Below are positions 18,607-28,588 of a stretch of 64,000 nt of DNA, in pieces (the first letter of the stretch is position 1; each line of letters opens with the position of its first letter). The notes beneath the pieces were generated by a model that had not been told where the DNA came from, made no database searches, and saw nothing but the letters and a program-made list of their open reading frames with translations. The position numbers and the translations under genes were made by a program. Where the stretch lies: NCBI GenBank assembly GCA_963770295.1, contig CAVYPA010000008.1, positions 288,595 through 352,594 on the forward strand. Reading direction: 5' to 3'. The DNA is from AWTP1-13 sp963770295 (GTDB taxonomy: Bacteria > Pseudomonadota > Alphaproteobacteria > Rhizobiales > Hyphomicrobiaceae).

Positions 18607-19446
18607 CTATGCCAGCCGAGGCATTGCGCTGCCACTGGCTGTGCGCAAGGGATTGCAAGCCTCATCCCGTTCCAATGCAATATCGTATCCACTGCTCCAC
18701 GCCTCAGCGTAACCGACCTGCAGCAGGGCTTTGACGCAGTTGGTGCGCCAACGTGAGCGATGGATGGTCTCCATGATGATGCGCCTCGGCCAGAGACTGC
18801 GCGGCGCCGTCGCGATGAACGGCATCAGCGCGCGATCCTCAAAACCCTCGATGTCGATCTTCATCGTGTCGATTCTATCAATCCGAGCTGCAGCGATGAT
18901 CTGAGCCAAGGGCTCCACGTTGACCTTGATCTCGGTCCCACCCCTCAAAGCCATGGTGGATTGGCCATAGTTGCGCGGATAGATGTAGAGGTGGGAAGTC
19001 CCAGGTTCTTCTCCGACGGCGCTCTCGAATATCGACACGTTGCCAAAACCATTGCTGGCAACGTTGAGACGCAAGCGCCTGACCATCTCTGGGATGGGCT
19101 CGATGGCCACCACGTAGCCGCGTGCACCCACACGATTCGCCGCGAAAGTTGTGAAGATTCCGCAGTTGGCCCCGACGTCAACAAACACGTCCCCAGGCTT
19201 CAAGCCATCAATCACCTTCGACAGACCAACGCGCCTAGCATTGACACCGTGGGCCAAGATGTCTGCTTCGGTGCTGTTGTCACCAAGGTGGATACACAAT
19301 TTTATCCCGCCGATACTGACGCTGTGTGCTTTTCCGACTAAAGCTCGCTGCACAGTATGTCGGAGTTTCCCGCGCAATATCCGCTTCTGGATTGCCCAAG
19401 CCACAACCGACGTCGGCCTAGCCTCTAACGGCATTGGGGATGCCAT
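18607..19446 (-). CDS. FkbM-family SAM-dependent methyltransferase
   Basis: 279 residues. The SAM-binding motif DVGANCGIFTTFAA follows PGDVFV near residue 90; further family segments are VVAIEPIPEMVRRL, SIFESAVGEEPG and the DTMKIDIEGFED motif near 200. FkbM proteins O-methylate sugars or polyketides. The gene lies 24 bp after the GT25 gene in the same direction, suggesting methylation of a glycan that the transferase builds. Confidence 0.92.
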   Translation of the reverse strand: MASPMPLEARPTSVVAWAIQKRILRGKLRHTVQRALVGKAHSVSIGGIKLCIHLGDNSTEADILAHGVNARRVGLSKVIDGLKPGDVFVDVGANCGIFTTFAANRVGARGYVVAIEPIPEMVRRLRLNVASNGFGNVSIFESAVGEEPGTSHLYIYPRNYGQSTMALRGGTEIKVNVEPLAQIIAAARIDRIDTMKIDIEGFEDRALMPFIATAPRSLWPRRIIMETIHRSRWRTNCVKALLQVGYAEAWSSGYDIALERDEACNPLRTASGSAMPRLA

Positions 19447-19470
19447 GATGTTCCGGCGGCGTCCGCCTTT

Positions 19471-20316
19471 TCATGTTTGCCGTCTGGGCAGCAGCAGGAC
19501 GTCTCGACGCATCAGTCCTGGGGCCGAGGCTATGGCGCTGCGCAGTTTAAGGACGCTGTTGACGATCAAGCAGCGCCCCCACCAGACCGGGCCAAGCCGC
19601 CTCCAGTTGAAGAGAAAGGCGTCGCGATTGCGGATCGGGTTTCTGAATGCCGCCCGCAGTCCGCGGCGAGGCGTGCGTCGCTTGCGCCCGCGTGCCCGAA
19701 TGGTGGAAGGCATCAACCAGTTGTGTCTGATTGGCGGCGCCACCACGCCGTAAACGTCGAGCTCAAACACCCAAGGACGCCGGGTGTCAGTATCAATGGG
19801 CCACACGCGCGGTTCGGCCTGCAGGAGTTTTTGGGCACCGGCCCGAGAAATTAAATAGCCGACAGCGCCGGGCGGTACTCGCGAGAATTGCACGATCTTC
19901 CGATGGCCCACCTTTGCGATTTCACAGATAGCGCGATCGGGCTCGGTGCCCAGGTGAACCATGTCCCATCCCTTGGGGAGCGTCGCGATGATATCGGCCA
20001 GGAGTCCTGACAGGCCCGGAGGTAGAATTGCATCGTCCTCGAGCACCAGGGCATGAGGCAGGGCTTTGAGCGTGATTTGCCGCCAGGCTTTGATGTGGCT
20101 GGCGTAGCAGCCCAAGGCGCCCGCATCCATCACGTGCTTGGCGTCGAAGTAACGGGAGAGTTCGGGAGGCAAAGGCTTGCTGCCATCCACAGCGTCGATC
20201 CGCTCGGCTGGTATGCCGGCGCAGGCGAGTTGATCCTCAATCGAGTCGCGACGAGCCATTTCCTGATCAAGATTGAGGTAGAAGGCCCTGATTGCGCGCT
20301 CGGCGGTGCCAACCAT
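19471..20316 (-). CDS. Glycosyltransferase family 25 (LPS-type)
   Basis: 281 residues from ATG 20316, preceded by AAGGG at 7 nt; the frame is open to 20376. GT25 features are the N-terminal AFYLNLDQEMARRDSI, ERIDAVDG, GALGCYASHIKAW, HALVLEDDAIL with its acidic pair near residue 100, and VHLGTEPD. Members add galactose or glucose to lipopolysaccharide. A basic C-terminal tail (ARGRKRRTPRRG) is unusual. Probably cytoplasmic and membrane-associated. Co-directional with FkbM. Confidence 0.9.
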   Translation of the reverse strand: MVGTAERAIRAFYLNLDQEMARRDSIEDQLACAGIPAERIDAVDGSKPLPPELSRYFDAKHVMDAGALGCYASHIKAWRQITLKALPHALVLEDDAILPPGLSGLLADIIATLPKGWDMVHLGTEPDRAICEIAKVGHRKIVQFSRVPPGAVGYLISRAGAQKLLQAEPRVWPIDTDTRRPWVFELDVYGVVAPPIRHNWLMPSTIRARGRKRRTPRRGLRAAFRNPIRNRDAFLFNWRRLGPVWWGRCLIVNSVLKLRSAIASAPGLMRRDVLLLPRRQT

Positions 20317-21742
20317 CGCTCCGCCCTTCCCAGCGACCGGGCACATCCACCTAGTTTGGAAGTTATCGCGTTTCATGCACTCACGATCTCCCTGGCCGGG
20401 GCATCGATGCGCCGGATGCCGAGTGCACTGAATTTCCGGATGGGGTCCAGGACTTTGAAGTCACCTCGTCTCAAAGCATCACCGACACGCCGGTTATCTC
20501 TGAGAGAGTGAGCGCGCCTGCCGATGCCGACCTCGGCTTGCACGCTGCCGATCGGCTGGGCAATGCGCTTCAGCCAATGCGCACGCGCGGTGGTCGGCAA
20601 AAGCAAGAGAAGAGGAGTGACGCGTAGGCGCACAAACATTGCAACTGTCCCCCGTAGTCCCCCGCCCGACGATATTTGGTGACTATTTGATGTCTAAAAT
20701 TTGTCGGGCACGGAGATTTGTCGGGCACGGAGATCGATGCAATGGTGGCGCGTGGGCTCCCAATCGAGCTCGATTGGGGATGCACAGGGACGATCGTCGC
20801 GCTGGCCAAGAGCGACGCCCACACACACCAAGCTCCTAGGGTCCCCCGTCGACCACGCCCCAGCATAACAGGCACGCTTTTACATGTGCAAGTCCACGAG
20901 AGCCGCTTGCACCGGCTCTCCGAGGAGAGGCGGGTTCATCCGGTCCTTGGGCCTTCATGGCTTGCGCCCTGGCCAAGTTGATGAGACAGGCAGGGCGGAT
21001 CGGGGCCGCGGAATTTACGAACCCCAGCAACGACCTAACGGTGATCGAAGCTGCGCCAAGGCGAGGGCCGAGCCGACCCTGGGGGCCGCTACCCCCTGCC
21101 GATGGCGCGGCACGTCAGCACCAGGAACCTCAATCTGCCGCCTGGGGTCTTTTGCAGTAAAGCCTGAACAGCGTAGGCAAGGGCACATCGGCTCCGACGA
21201 CTCTTGCTTGAGCGCGCACACCTCGTTCCGCGAGCTGCTGACAAAGCTCGTGGGCTGCAGCGGCACCAAAGATCCATCGTTCAACCTCAGAGAGATTGAA
21301 GCCCCTTGGGCCGCACGATCTTGCCGGCCGTACGGCGCGCGGCCGAACCGCGCACCGAGGTGATGTTCGGGATCTACTTTGCTGTGGCGGGCACCGGATG
21401 CCCACCGTGGTAACAGGCCCGCCGGGTTCTGCGGCAGCGGTGCTGAATGAACTAGGCCGCGGGTGCAATGACAGGGCCGGACAGAGTGGCGCGCGAGCAC
21501 TTTCCCTCGACACCGATCCGAACACCAGGCCCGCCGCTCCCGACGGGCTCGTGGTTTGAGGAACGGTCGCCAGCGGGCGGTTTGATCGCCACGCCGCGCC
21601 CCGGTCTCGACGACGCGGCTCCGCGCTCACCGGCGCGCAAGCTCCGCTTCATTGCGCAGCTGCGCGCAGACATCCACACCGGCCCCGCCATCGATACAGC
21701 GGCGGCCGGACTACGGCGCGAGAGAGCCGCCAGCAGAGGGCC
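20317..21742. other. 1.4 kb stretch without a supported gene
   Basis: Holds an 88-residue minus frame (20373-20639) whose TGA overlaps a possible upstream GT25 start, but I recognise no domain in it. A 17-bp direct repeat (ATTTGTCGGGCACGGAG, twice in tandem) lies at 20699-20732. A minus frame around 21130-21300 (FNLSEVERWIF...VPLPTLFRLY) looks protein-like and may be the tail of a lost gene. Otherwise nothing. Confidence 0.4.
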
Positions 21743-22237
21743 TTACGCTGCGGCCGCCTTCTGGTTCGCGGAATTCTCTGCAATTTGCGTGAGCAGCTCG
21801 TCCGCGTGTTTTTCCTGGTCGAGATTTTCCTCGAGCAGGCTCACCACGTCGGTGTGGCCGAGTTGTTTTGCCCAGGCAATCAGGGTGCCGTACCGCGTGA
21901 TCTCATAGTGTTCGACCGCCTGCGCCGAACCGATCATGCCGGCATCCAAAACTTCATCGTCCTTGATCTCGTCCATGTGTTCTTTGGCCTCGGCGAGAAT
22001 GCCTTCGATGGCCTCGCATTTCTTGCCGCGCGCCGCCGTATCCACGAGCTTGAACACCTGCTCCAGGCGCTCGACCTGACCTTCGGTCTCGCTGCGGTGC
22101 GTCGCAAGCGCCTTCTTCAGTTCGCTTCCGCTAGCTTTTTTCACCATCTGGGGCAGCGCCTTCAGGATATGCTTTTCGGCGTAGTAGATATCCTTGAGGG
22201 TATCGATGAAGAGGTCTTGCAGGGTCTCGATCGGCAT
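21743..22237 (-). CDS. DUF892 (YciE/YciF) ferritin-like protein
   Basis: 164 residues forming a four-helix ferritin-like bundle. The signature is LFIDTLKDIYYAEKHILKALP at the N-terminus, then HRSETEGQVERLEQVF, EHYEITRYGTLI and LLEENLDQEKHADELL. Glu/His residues in these helices would bind a di-iron centre. Family members are induced by osmotic and general stress. A stand-alone gene. Confidence 0.93.
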   Translation of the reverse strand: MPIETLQDLFIDTLKDIYYAEKHILKALPQMVKKASGSELKKALATHRSETEGQVERLEQVFKLVDTAARGKKCEAIEGILAEAKEHMDEIKDDEVLDAGMIGSAQAVEHYEITRYGTLIAWAKQLGHTDVVSLLEENLDQEKHADELLTQIAENSANQKAAAA

Positions 22238-23217
22238 TGGCGGCTCCTGATGAGGTAATTTTGCTCAACCAACGCGCCCCCTAAGGCCTAGTTCCGCCTT
22301 TATTTTCGGCGCTGCCGCATGAGCGCGGTACTGAGGGCGATGAGACCCAGGGCGCAGGCGTGGGCCGCTTTTGAAGACGCCGGCAGGCCGTCAAAAGCTT
22401 GCGTCAGCGCTACGGCAAGCTGGAAGCCGAGCAGGGCCTGCGCCCCGGGGCAGGATGCCCCGCGCCTCGGTCAGCCTTTGATCCATCTTTTGCCGCGCGG
22501 CCAAAGCGCTCGGTCTGCAGGTGACCGGGGTGCTGAGCGGCGGGTTCGCGCGGCAGGATCTCGCCTCGGGCCGGGTGCACACTCGTGCTTGCCGGCGTAG
22601 CAGAGCGCGGCATCTCGTCGCTGACCGCTCATCGTCCCTCTGACCGCGCGTCAGACAGAATGCCGGGGGGCTTACGGCTTCGGTTTTGAATTGCCCTTGT
22701 TCTTGCCTTTGCGCTGGCTGGAAAACCGGGAGTTACCGAGGCCTGTGCCGATGATCAGACCTCCGCAGCGGCGCCTGTCCCACATTCTCGGCAGTTCACT
22801 CAAATCTGCACACGGCATCGTTATGCATCCGCGTCATCGTTTGAAGGTCGCCGATCCTTGCAAGCTGCTCGCGGATGCTGCGGGGCAGATTTGCATTTGC
22901 TGCTCTGCCAGTTGCCGGGATGATCTTGCGCGCCGCGCTCAATCGAGCCATTCACGGATGAGCGCGGACAGCCGATACCGCCGACCGGCGCAAGACGCAC
23001 ACCAACTTTTTCGCCGCGCCGGCGAACGTCGACGGCATCCGCACCACCTCCTCGACGCGTTACCGCATTTGCGTTCCGTTGCTGGTTTTATGCCCGACAA
23101 AGCCGTCCGCCCTCGTTCTTGCTCGCCCGATTGTCGCTCTCCATCTCGAGATCTGCTCGCATCGCCTCAAGAGTCGGCAAGAGCAGCTTGGTTCCGCTGC
23201 CACACGCCCCAGCGTTT
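22238..23217. other. 1 kb stretch; one weak 37-residue basic ORF
   Basis: I see no supported gene. A minus-strand frame at 22672-22785 would encode a short basic peptide ending GKNKGNSKPKP. It lacks a good ribosome site. Longer frames on either strand have random-looking composition. Confidence 0.35.
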
Positions 23218-23382
23218 TCAGATGCGGCCGCTGAGGACCAGCACCAAAACGATGATGAGTAGCAGCCCGATGCCGCCGCCGCCATAATAGCCGGTGCCGT
23301 AGAATGGGCCGCCGCCCCAGCCGCTAAAGCCGCCAAGCAGAGCGATGACGAGGATGATGAGCAGAAGGGTGCCGACTGACAT
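23218..23382 (-). CDS. DUF3309 small hydrophobic membrane protein
   Basis: 54 residues: MSVGTLLLIILVIALL, a Gly/Tyr-rich turn (GWGGGPFYGTGYYGGGG), then a second helix ending LVLSGRI. This two-helix layout is that of the DUF3309 family common in Alphaproteobacteria, often stress-associated. A GAAGGAG ribosome site lies 6 nt before the ATG. Longer in-frame upstream starts are rejected because they lack a ribosome site and family similarity. Confidence 0.88.
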   Translation of the reverse strand: MSVGTLLLIILVIALLGGFSGWGGGPFYGTGYYGGGGIGLLLIIVLVLVLSGRI

Positions 23383-23961
23383 GATGGTCTCCTTCGGGAA
23401 AGCAGCCTGAAGCAACGCTTGTGGTTCACGTCCGTTCCATGCGCGACCCCTACCTGCTGCCGCGGAACTCGGTTGCTCAGCCGACGTTGGATTGACGCTC
23501 TCACCTGTGGCTTTGGCCACTGCGAGTGTCGCATGGGTATTCTGTCCGACGTCCTCACCGCCGCTTTGCGCGATTACGGCGCGCCGCAGATGGGCGCGGG
23601 TGGCAGCCAATCGCTGGCTGACGCGCCGCGCGCCATATTGGCGCCGCGCGCCGCCGTAGTGGGAATGCCCCCAGCGGCCGTGGAGGTAGAAGGCGATGTG
23701 CCGTATCAGCTTTTTGCACGCTTCGAGCGCAGCGGCTACGCCGCGAGCGTGCGTTCCTGGATAGGCACCGCTCCCAACCAGCTCATCGAGCCCCGGCAGG
23801 CGGCTCATGCCCTAGGAACCGAGGGGGTCGACGAACTAGCGGGCCGCACGGGACTTGCCCGCGATGGTCTGTTGGGGCAGCTCGCGCGTCGTTTGCCGAC
23901 CGGGATCGACCACCTTACTCCGCGGCGTCGTCTCGACACGGTCCGGCGTCCTTAAGAGCCC
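23383..23961. other. Intergenic region upstream of PolX
   Basis: No supported gene. The plus frame 23419-23955 lacks a ribosome site and recognisable domains. The region separates divergently transcribed DUF3309 and PolX genes and may hold both promoters. Confidence 0.4.
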
Positions 23962-25641
23962 ATGGCAAGATTGGATGCCCTATACGTTGCCGATCTGCTG
24001 CTGGAGATCGGAAGACGCGCCCAGCTCGAGGGCGGCAATCCCTACAAGGCCAAGGCCTACTTGCGCGCAGCGGACAGTCTGCGCCATCTGGTGCGGCCGC
24101 TTGCGGAGGTGATCGCGCAAGATCAGCTGCAATCCATCCCGGGCGTTGGCGAAGCCATCGCCCGCCGCGTTATCGCTCTGCATAAGAACGGCACCGACCC
24201 CTGGCTGGATAAATCCAGGGAAAAATATCCGAGCAGCCTTTTGGCGCTGCTTGGCATTCCGCGCCTTAAACCATCCGCAGTCATTCAACTTCACCAGCTA
24301 CTCGGCATTAACTCGCTCGAAGACCTGGAGAGAGCTTGCCGCGAGAACCAGCTTAAAGACGTGCGCGGCCTTGGCCCGGCCCTGCAACGCAAGGTGCTTG
24401 AGAGCCTCGCCATCGCGCGCGCCGGCCAGGGCCGGCTGCGCCCGAACCGCGCGCAGGAAGCCCTTGACCACAGCATCGCGGATTTGCGCCAATATCGCCC
24501 AGAATTGAAGGACCTCACCGTCGCCGGAGACCTGCGGCGCGGGTGCGAGGTGATTTCAGATCTGAGCCTGGTCGCATACTCAAGGGAGGCGAAGAAGCCA
24601 ACCAGCGAGCGTTTGGGAGCGCTAGCGCTTCATATCGCGCCGCCTGATCAATTTGCCGCTGCGCTGCTGTATGCCACCGGCAACCAGGACCACATCGCCC
24701 GGCTTGAAAGTCTGGCCGTTGGCAGGGGCCTTTCCCTCACGCAAGCAGGTCTGCGTAAAGGCACGCGCCGCATCGCGGCGCGCACCGAGTTCGACTATTA
24801 CAAAGCCCTGGGGCTCCAATTCATTCCGCCCGAACTGCGCGAAGGGCGCGATGAGGTCGAACTCGCCCGCAAAAACCGACTTCCCAAACTGGTTGAGGAG
24901 TCCGATCTCAAAGGTCTCTTACACATCCATACGGACGCCTCCGATGGCGTGCACAGCCTTGCCGAAATGGCAGAGGCCGCGCGCAAACGCGGCTATCAGT
25001 ACCTCGGCATCTCCGACCACTCGCAATCGGCGCACTACGCGGGAGGTCTTCGCGAGCAAGAGATTGCCGCCCAGCACGCCGCAATCGACGCGCTCAATCG
25101 GCGCTACGGCAAGACCTTCCGCATTCTCAAAGGCATCGAATCCGACATCCGCGCCGACGGCTCCCTCGACTATCCCGCGGAGATCCTCGCACGCTTCGAC
25201 TTCATCGTCGCCAGCGTTCATAGCCAGTTCCGGATGGACCGCGTGCGCCAAACAGAACGCATTGTCACCGCCGTCAGCAACCCATTCACCACCATCCTCG
25301 GCCATCCCACAGGGCGTTTGCTGCTCAGAAGGCCCGGCTATCAGGTGGACATCGAGCCCGTGCTTGAAGCCTGCGCCCGGCACGGCGTTGCCGTGGAGAT
25401 CAATTGCAACCCCAACCGCCTGGATCTCGACTGGCGCTGGCACCGCCGGGCACTCGCGCTCGGCTGCCGCCTGAGCGTCAATCCCGACGCGCACTCGATC
25501 AGGGAGCTGGATCTCGTTCGGTGGGGCATCGCGGCGGCCCGCAAAGGCGGCGTGCCGGCCAAAAGCGTTTTGAACGCCATGCCGCTCTCCCGGCTCCAGG
25601 CCCATCTTCACAAACGGAGGACGGGATGCCGAGCGCGCTGA
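23962..25641 (+). CDS. polX: PolX-type DNA polymerase X / PHP-domain protein
   Basis: 559 residues in PolX order: an N-terminal 8-kDa-like domain with a helix-hairpin-helix (IPGVGEAIARRV), a second HhH (VRGLGPALQRKV), a palm with AGDLRRGCEVISDLSL, and a C-terminal PHP exonuclease. PHP metal motifs are complete: HIHTDASDG, GISDHSQS, GIESDI, ASVHSQF, LGHPTGR, EINCNP and NPDAHS. The palm acidic pair is DLS rather than the usual DxD, so polymerase activity may be reduced. Likely acts in base-excision or gap repair. It overlaps the next gene by 16 nt. Confidence 0.93.
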   Translation: MARLDALYVADLLLEIGRRAQLEGGNPYKAKAYLRAADSLRHLVRPLAEVIAQDQLQSIPGVGEAIARRVIALHKNGTDPWLDKSREKYPSSLLALLGIPRLKPSAVIQLHQLLGINSLEDLERACRENQLKDVRGLGPALQRKVLESLAIARAGQGRLRPNRAQEALDHSIADLRQYRPELKDLTVAGDLRRGCEVISDLSLVAYSREAKKPTSERLGALALHIAPPDQFAAALLYATGNQDHIARLESLAVGRGLSLTQAGLRKGTRRIAARTEFDYYKALGLQFIPPELREGRDEVELARKNRLPKLVEESDLKGLLHIHTDASDGVHSLAEMAEAARKRGYQYLGISDHSQSAHYAGGLREQEIAAQHAAIDALNRRYGKTFRILKGIESDIRADGSLDYPAEILARFDFIVASVHSQFRMDRVRQTERIVTAVSNPFTTILGHPTGRLLLRRPGYQVDIEPVLEACARHGVAVEINCNPNRLDLDWRWHRRALALGCRLSVNPDAHSIRELDLVRWGIAAARKGGVPAKSVLNAMPLSRLQAHLHKRRTGCRAR

Positions 25642-26411
25642 ACGATGATGGCCTCCGGATCGGAACGTCGGGATGGACCTATGACGGATGGCGCGGACCG
25701 TTCTATCCGAAAAAGGTCGCAAAGAAAGACTGGCTTGCCTGGTATGCGCTGCAATTCACCACGACCGAAATCAATGGATCATTCTACCGCACGCCGTCCC
25801 TTGAGGCCGTGCGAGCCTGGCGCGAGCGCACGCCGCCCGGCTTTCTGTTCGCTTGGAAGGCCTCGAAATTCATCACGCACTGGAAACGGCTCAACGAAAA
25901 CTGCCGGAACTCGCTCGACCTGATGGCAACACGCCTAAAAATTCTAGGCCCCAGGGCGGGTCCGGTATTATTTCAGCTGCCCGCGCGGTTCGAAGCGGAT
26001 CGTGGGCGGCTGGCCAATTTTCTTCGGATGTTGCCGCGCCGCTATCGCTACGCGTTCGAATTTCGCCATCCGAGCTGGTACGAGGATGACGTGCTCGAGC
26101 TGCTTGCCGCGCATGACGTCTCGCTGTGCCTGGCCGATCACCATCTCGCGCCCGCGCCATGGTCGGCGACGGCGAGCCACGTTTACGTTCGCGGCCATGG
26201 TCCCGAGGGGCGTTACCGGAACAACTATCCGGAAGACACCTTGCGCGATTGGGCACGCCAAATTCGCAGGTGGCGGCGCGAGGGAAGGCTTGTATTTGTC
26301 TATTTCGACAACGATCAGAAGAGCGCCGCGCCCCAAGATGCGCGGCGGTTGAGTGCGCTGCTGCGTCGCGGCCGCACGGGTACCTCGATGGGTGCCGCGC
26401 CTATTCGATAG
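25626..26411 (+). CDS. DUF72-domain protein
   Basis: 261 residues, a TIM-barrel DUF72 protein. Markers are RIGTSGWTYDGWRGPFYP at the start, TTEINGSFYRTPS, FLFAWKASKFITHWKRL, GPVLFQLPARF, YAFEFRHPSWY and FVYFDNDQKSAAPQDA. Function is unknown; DUF72 genes often sit near DNA-repair genes, as here. ATG 25626 has GGAGG 5-6 nt upstream and lies inside the end of polX, giving coupled translation. Confidence 0.92.
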   Translation: MPSALNDDGLRIGTSGWTYDGWRGPFYPKKVAKKDWLAWYALQFTTTEINGSFYRTPSLEAVRAWRERTPPGFLFAWKASKFITHWKRLNENCRNSLDLMATRLKILGPRAGPVLFQLPARFEADRGRLANFLRMLPRRYRYAFEFRHPSWYEDDVLELLAAHDVSLCLADHHLAPAPWSATASHVYVRGHGPEGRYRNNYPEDTLRDWARQIRRWRREGRLVFVYFDNDQKSAAPQDARRLSALLRRGRTGTSMGAAPIR

Positions 26412-26908
26412 CACCGCCCATTTGACCGGCCGTTGAGGCACCGGCAGCAAGCCGTTACTTTTGCTTTTTGAGGGGACTTTCTTACCCTTTCCCGCGCTTT
26501 CCGATAAATCGATGGCGATCGTCTATTTGCGGCTGTGCGTTGTTGCCGATGCCGCTTTTCAAGGTTGCGCGCTTTCTCTTGTGCATGGCGCCGGTAACGT
26601 CCTTACACGCCGTTCTGGAATATCGCCGCATGGCAAACTCCTCGGCTAGCTGGGAGGGCTCAGCTCCGGCCGGCCCGAGGTCCGCGTCCGGCGTGTTCAA
26701 GATGCGCGCCGCGATCTTGTGCGGGCGGCAGATCGGACCAGGCCCCCTGCCGCATAAACCACTCGAGCCAAAGTGCCCGCACGACAAGAAGGTCCGATCA
26801 GTTCCTCCGTCGGGGAGGCGTTTTGCAGGATCACGGCCAAGCATTGTCGCAACAGCTGGCACCAAGCACGAGCTCTGACGCGTGCGGGCTCCCGAAAGGC
26901 GGCGCCGT
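26412..26908. other. Intergenic, nothing recognised
   Basis: About 500 bp between convergent genes. Open frames on both strands lack ribosome sites and domains, and no clear terminator hairpin was seen. Confidence 0.4.
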
Positions 26909-27661
26909 TCAATGAACGACCTCGCGCCAGCTTGCGTAACGAGCCCCGAATGTTTTGAGCAGATCGCGCTCCTCGTAGCGCATGGCAATCAGGACATAGC
27001 CAGTAAAGCTTAGAGCAAGGAGGGCGTGGCCAAGGCTCATCCGTGGGGTCGCCCACACACCCATCAGCACGCCGACATACATGGGGTGGCGCAGCCATCG
27101 ATAGAGAAAGCCGGTCTTCAGATGCAGTCGATGCGGCTGCCGGGCATGGGCCCATGCCCGCATCTGTTCAATCCCCAGCAGGTCGCGGATGCCGAAGGAC
27201 CAAGCCCCCAAAAACAGGATGACCCAGCCCGCTGCGAACAAGACCCACATCAAGTCTTGGGTCGACCCTTTGCCTGTATTCCAGAGCGGAATGGATATCG
27301 GTTGCCAAAAGACGATCAGGACAAACAGCGCGAGATTGGCCATATGGACGTATGTACTGCGCTCGAAGGCGGGCGGCATGCGTCCCATAACGGTTCGCTT
27401 GAACCACGGGCGCGCCATCACCGAGTGCTGCAACCCAAACAACGCGACGAGGCTGAGATCAATGAGCGCGGCGGCCCAAGGCTCCTGCACCCAGCCACCG
27501 TGATCGACTGTGGAGAGCGGCCACCGCAGCAGGAGGCGATGCGGTTCGGATAGAAAGACCACGAAGCAGACCCAGACCGTCCACATGACAGCGAAACCGG
27601 ACCAGGCATATAGAAGTCCGGAGCCTGCTCGAGTCCGGGCGGTTGCCGGGAGGGGTGTCAT
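26909..27661 (-). CDS. Isoprenylcysteine/methanethiol methyltransferase-like membrane protein (MddA-like)
   Basis: 250 residues with about five hydrophobic helices. The C-terminal SAM-binding region typical of isoprenylcysteine-type methyltransferases is seen: FLYRWLRHPMYVGVLMGVWATP, then ALSFTGYVLIAMRYEERDLLKTFGARY. The overall pattern, including LFGLQHSVMARPWFKR and LLGIEQMRAWAH, resembles MddA, which methylates methanethiol to dimethyl sulfide. NnrU-type proteins are the alternative. It acts in the inner membrane. No operon partners. Confidence 0.82.
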   Translation of the reverse strand: MTPLPATARTRAGSGLLYAWSGFAVMWTVWVCFVVFLSEPHRLLLRWPLSTVDHGGWVQEPWAAALIDLSLVALFGLQHSVMARPWFKRTVMGRMPPAFERSTYVHMANLALFVLIVFWQPISIPLWNTGKGSTQDLMWVLFAAGWVILFLGAWSFGIRDLLGIEQMRAWAHARQPHRLHLKTGFLYRWLRHPMYVGVLMGVWATPRMSLGHALLALSFTGYVLIAMRYEERDLLKTFGARYASWREVVH

Positions 27662-27934
27662 GCCCAGTCAACATCCGCACGCATCCCCGGTTCCTTCCTA
27701 GTTTCCCACCGGCCTTGCCGACCTGCAACGGATGAAACGCTGGGCATCTATACTGCTCCCGCGTCGTCGGCACAGAGGTCGGCATTTTCTTGGTGCACTC
27801 AAGCCCGTTTCCTAGTTGGACCCGGGGTCCTGGAGCACCTCAACCTGTCGCCACGGGCTGTCATTGGCCCCGGAGCACGATCCCTAGAGTTCTTTTACTG
27901 GGACCCCACGCCGGCGACGTGTCAGGAGGAGGCG

Positions 27935-28588
27935 ATGGAAGTCTTGTACCCCCGGTGTTGCGGTCTCGACGTTCACAAGGAGACGGTGGTTGCCTGCCTG
28001 CGCCTTGTGATCGATGGCAAGGTCGTGAAGGAGGTTCGCACGTTCTCGACGACAACGGCCGGCCTGATGGCGTTGTCAGAGTGGCTGGCCGAGAACAAGT
28101 GTACGCACATCGCGATGGAGGCGACTGGCGTTTACTGGAAGCCTGTTTGGCACATCTTGTCGGACAGTGACTTTGAGCTGGTGCTAGCCAATGCCGCACA
28201 TGTGAAGAACGTGCCCGGGCGCAAGACCGACGTGAAAGATGCCGACTGGGTGGCGGATCTGCTGGCGCACGGTCTGATCCGGGCGAGCTTCGTCCCAGAC
28301 AGCCAGACCCAGGAGATGCGCACATTGCTGCGTACCAGGAAGCAATTGGTGCGTGAGAAGTCGAGCCACATCTTGCGGACACAGAAGACGCTTGAGGACG
28401 CCAACATCAAGCTGGACTCGGTGATCTCGGACGTGATGGGCCTCAGCGGGCGAAAGATGATCGAGGCGTTGATCGCCGGCGAGCGCAGCCCCTCCAAGCT
28501 GGCGCGCTTGGCTGATCACCGGGTGAGGGCCTCACAAGGGACACTACGTGAGGCGCTGCGGCAACCCCCACCCACCTTCGGAACATGA
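27935..28588 (+). pseudogene. IS110-family transposase, truncated N-terminal half
   Basis: The first 208 or so residues match IS110 transposases: the RuvC-like DEDD domain with CGLDVHKET, IAMEATGVYWKP and KTDVKDADWVADLL. The C-terminal transposase domain that carries the catalytic serine is missing. Similarity stops near TLREALR, after which the sequence belongs to a histidine kinase gene, so the element is a dead fragment. A GGAGGAGG ribosome site precedes the ATG. The 150 bp upstream probably contain the element's left end. Confidence 0.88.
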
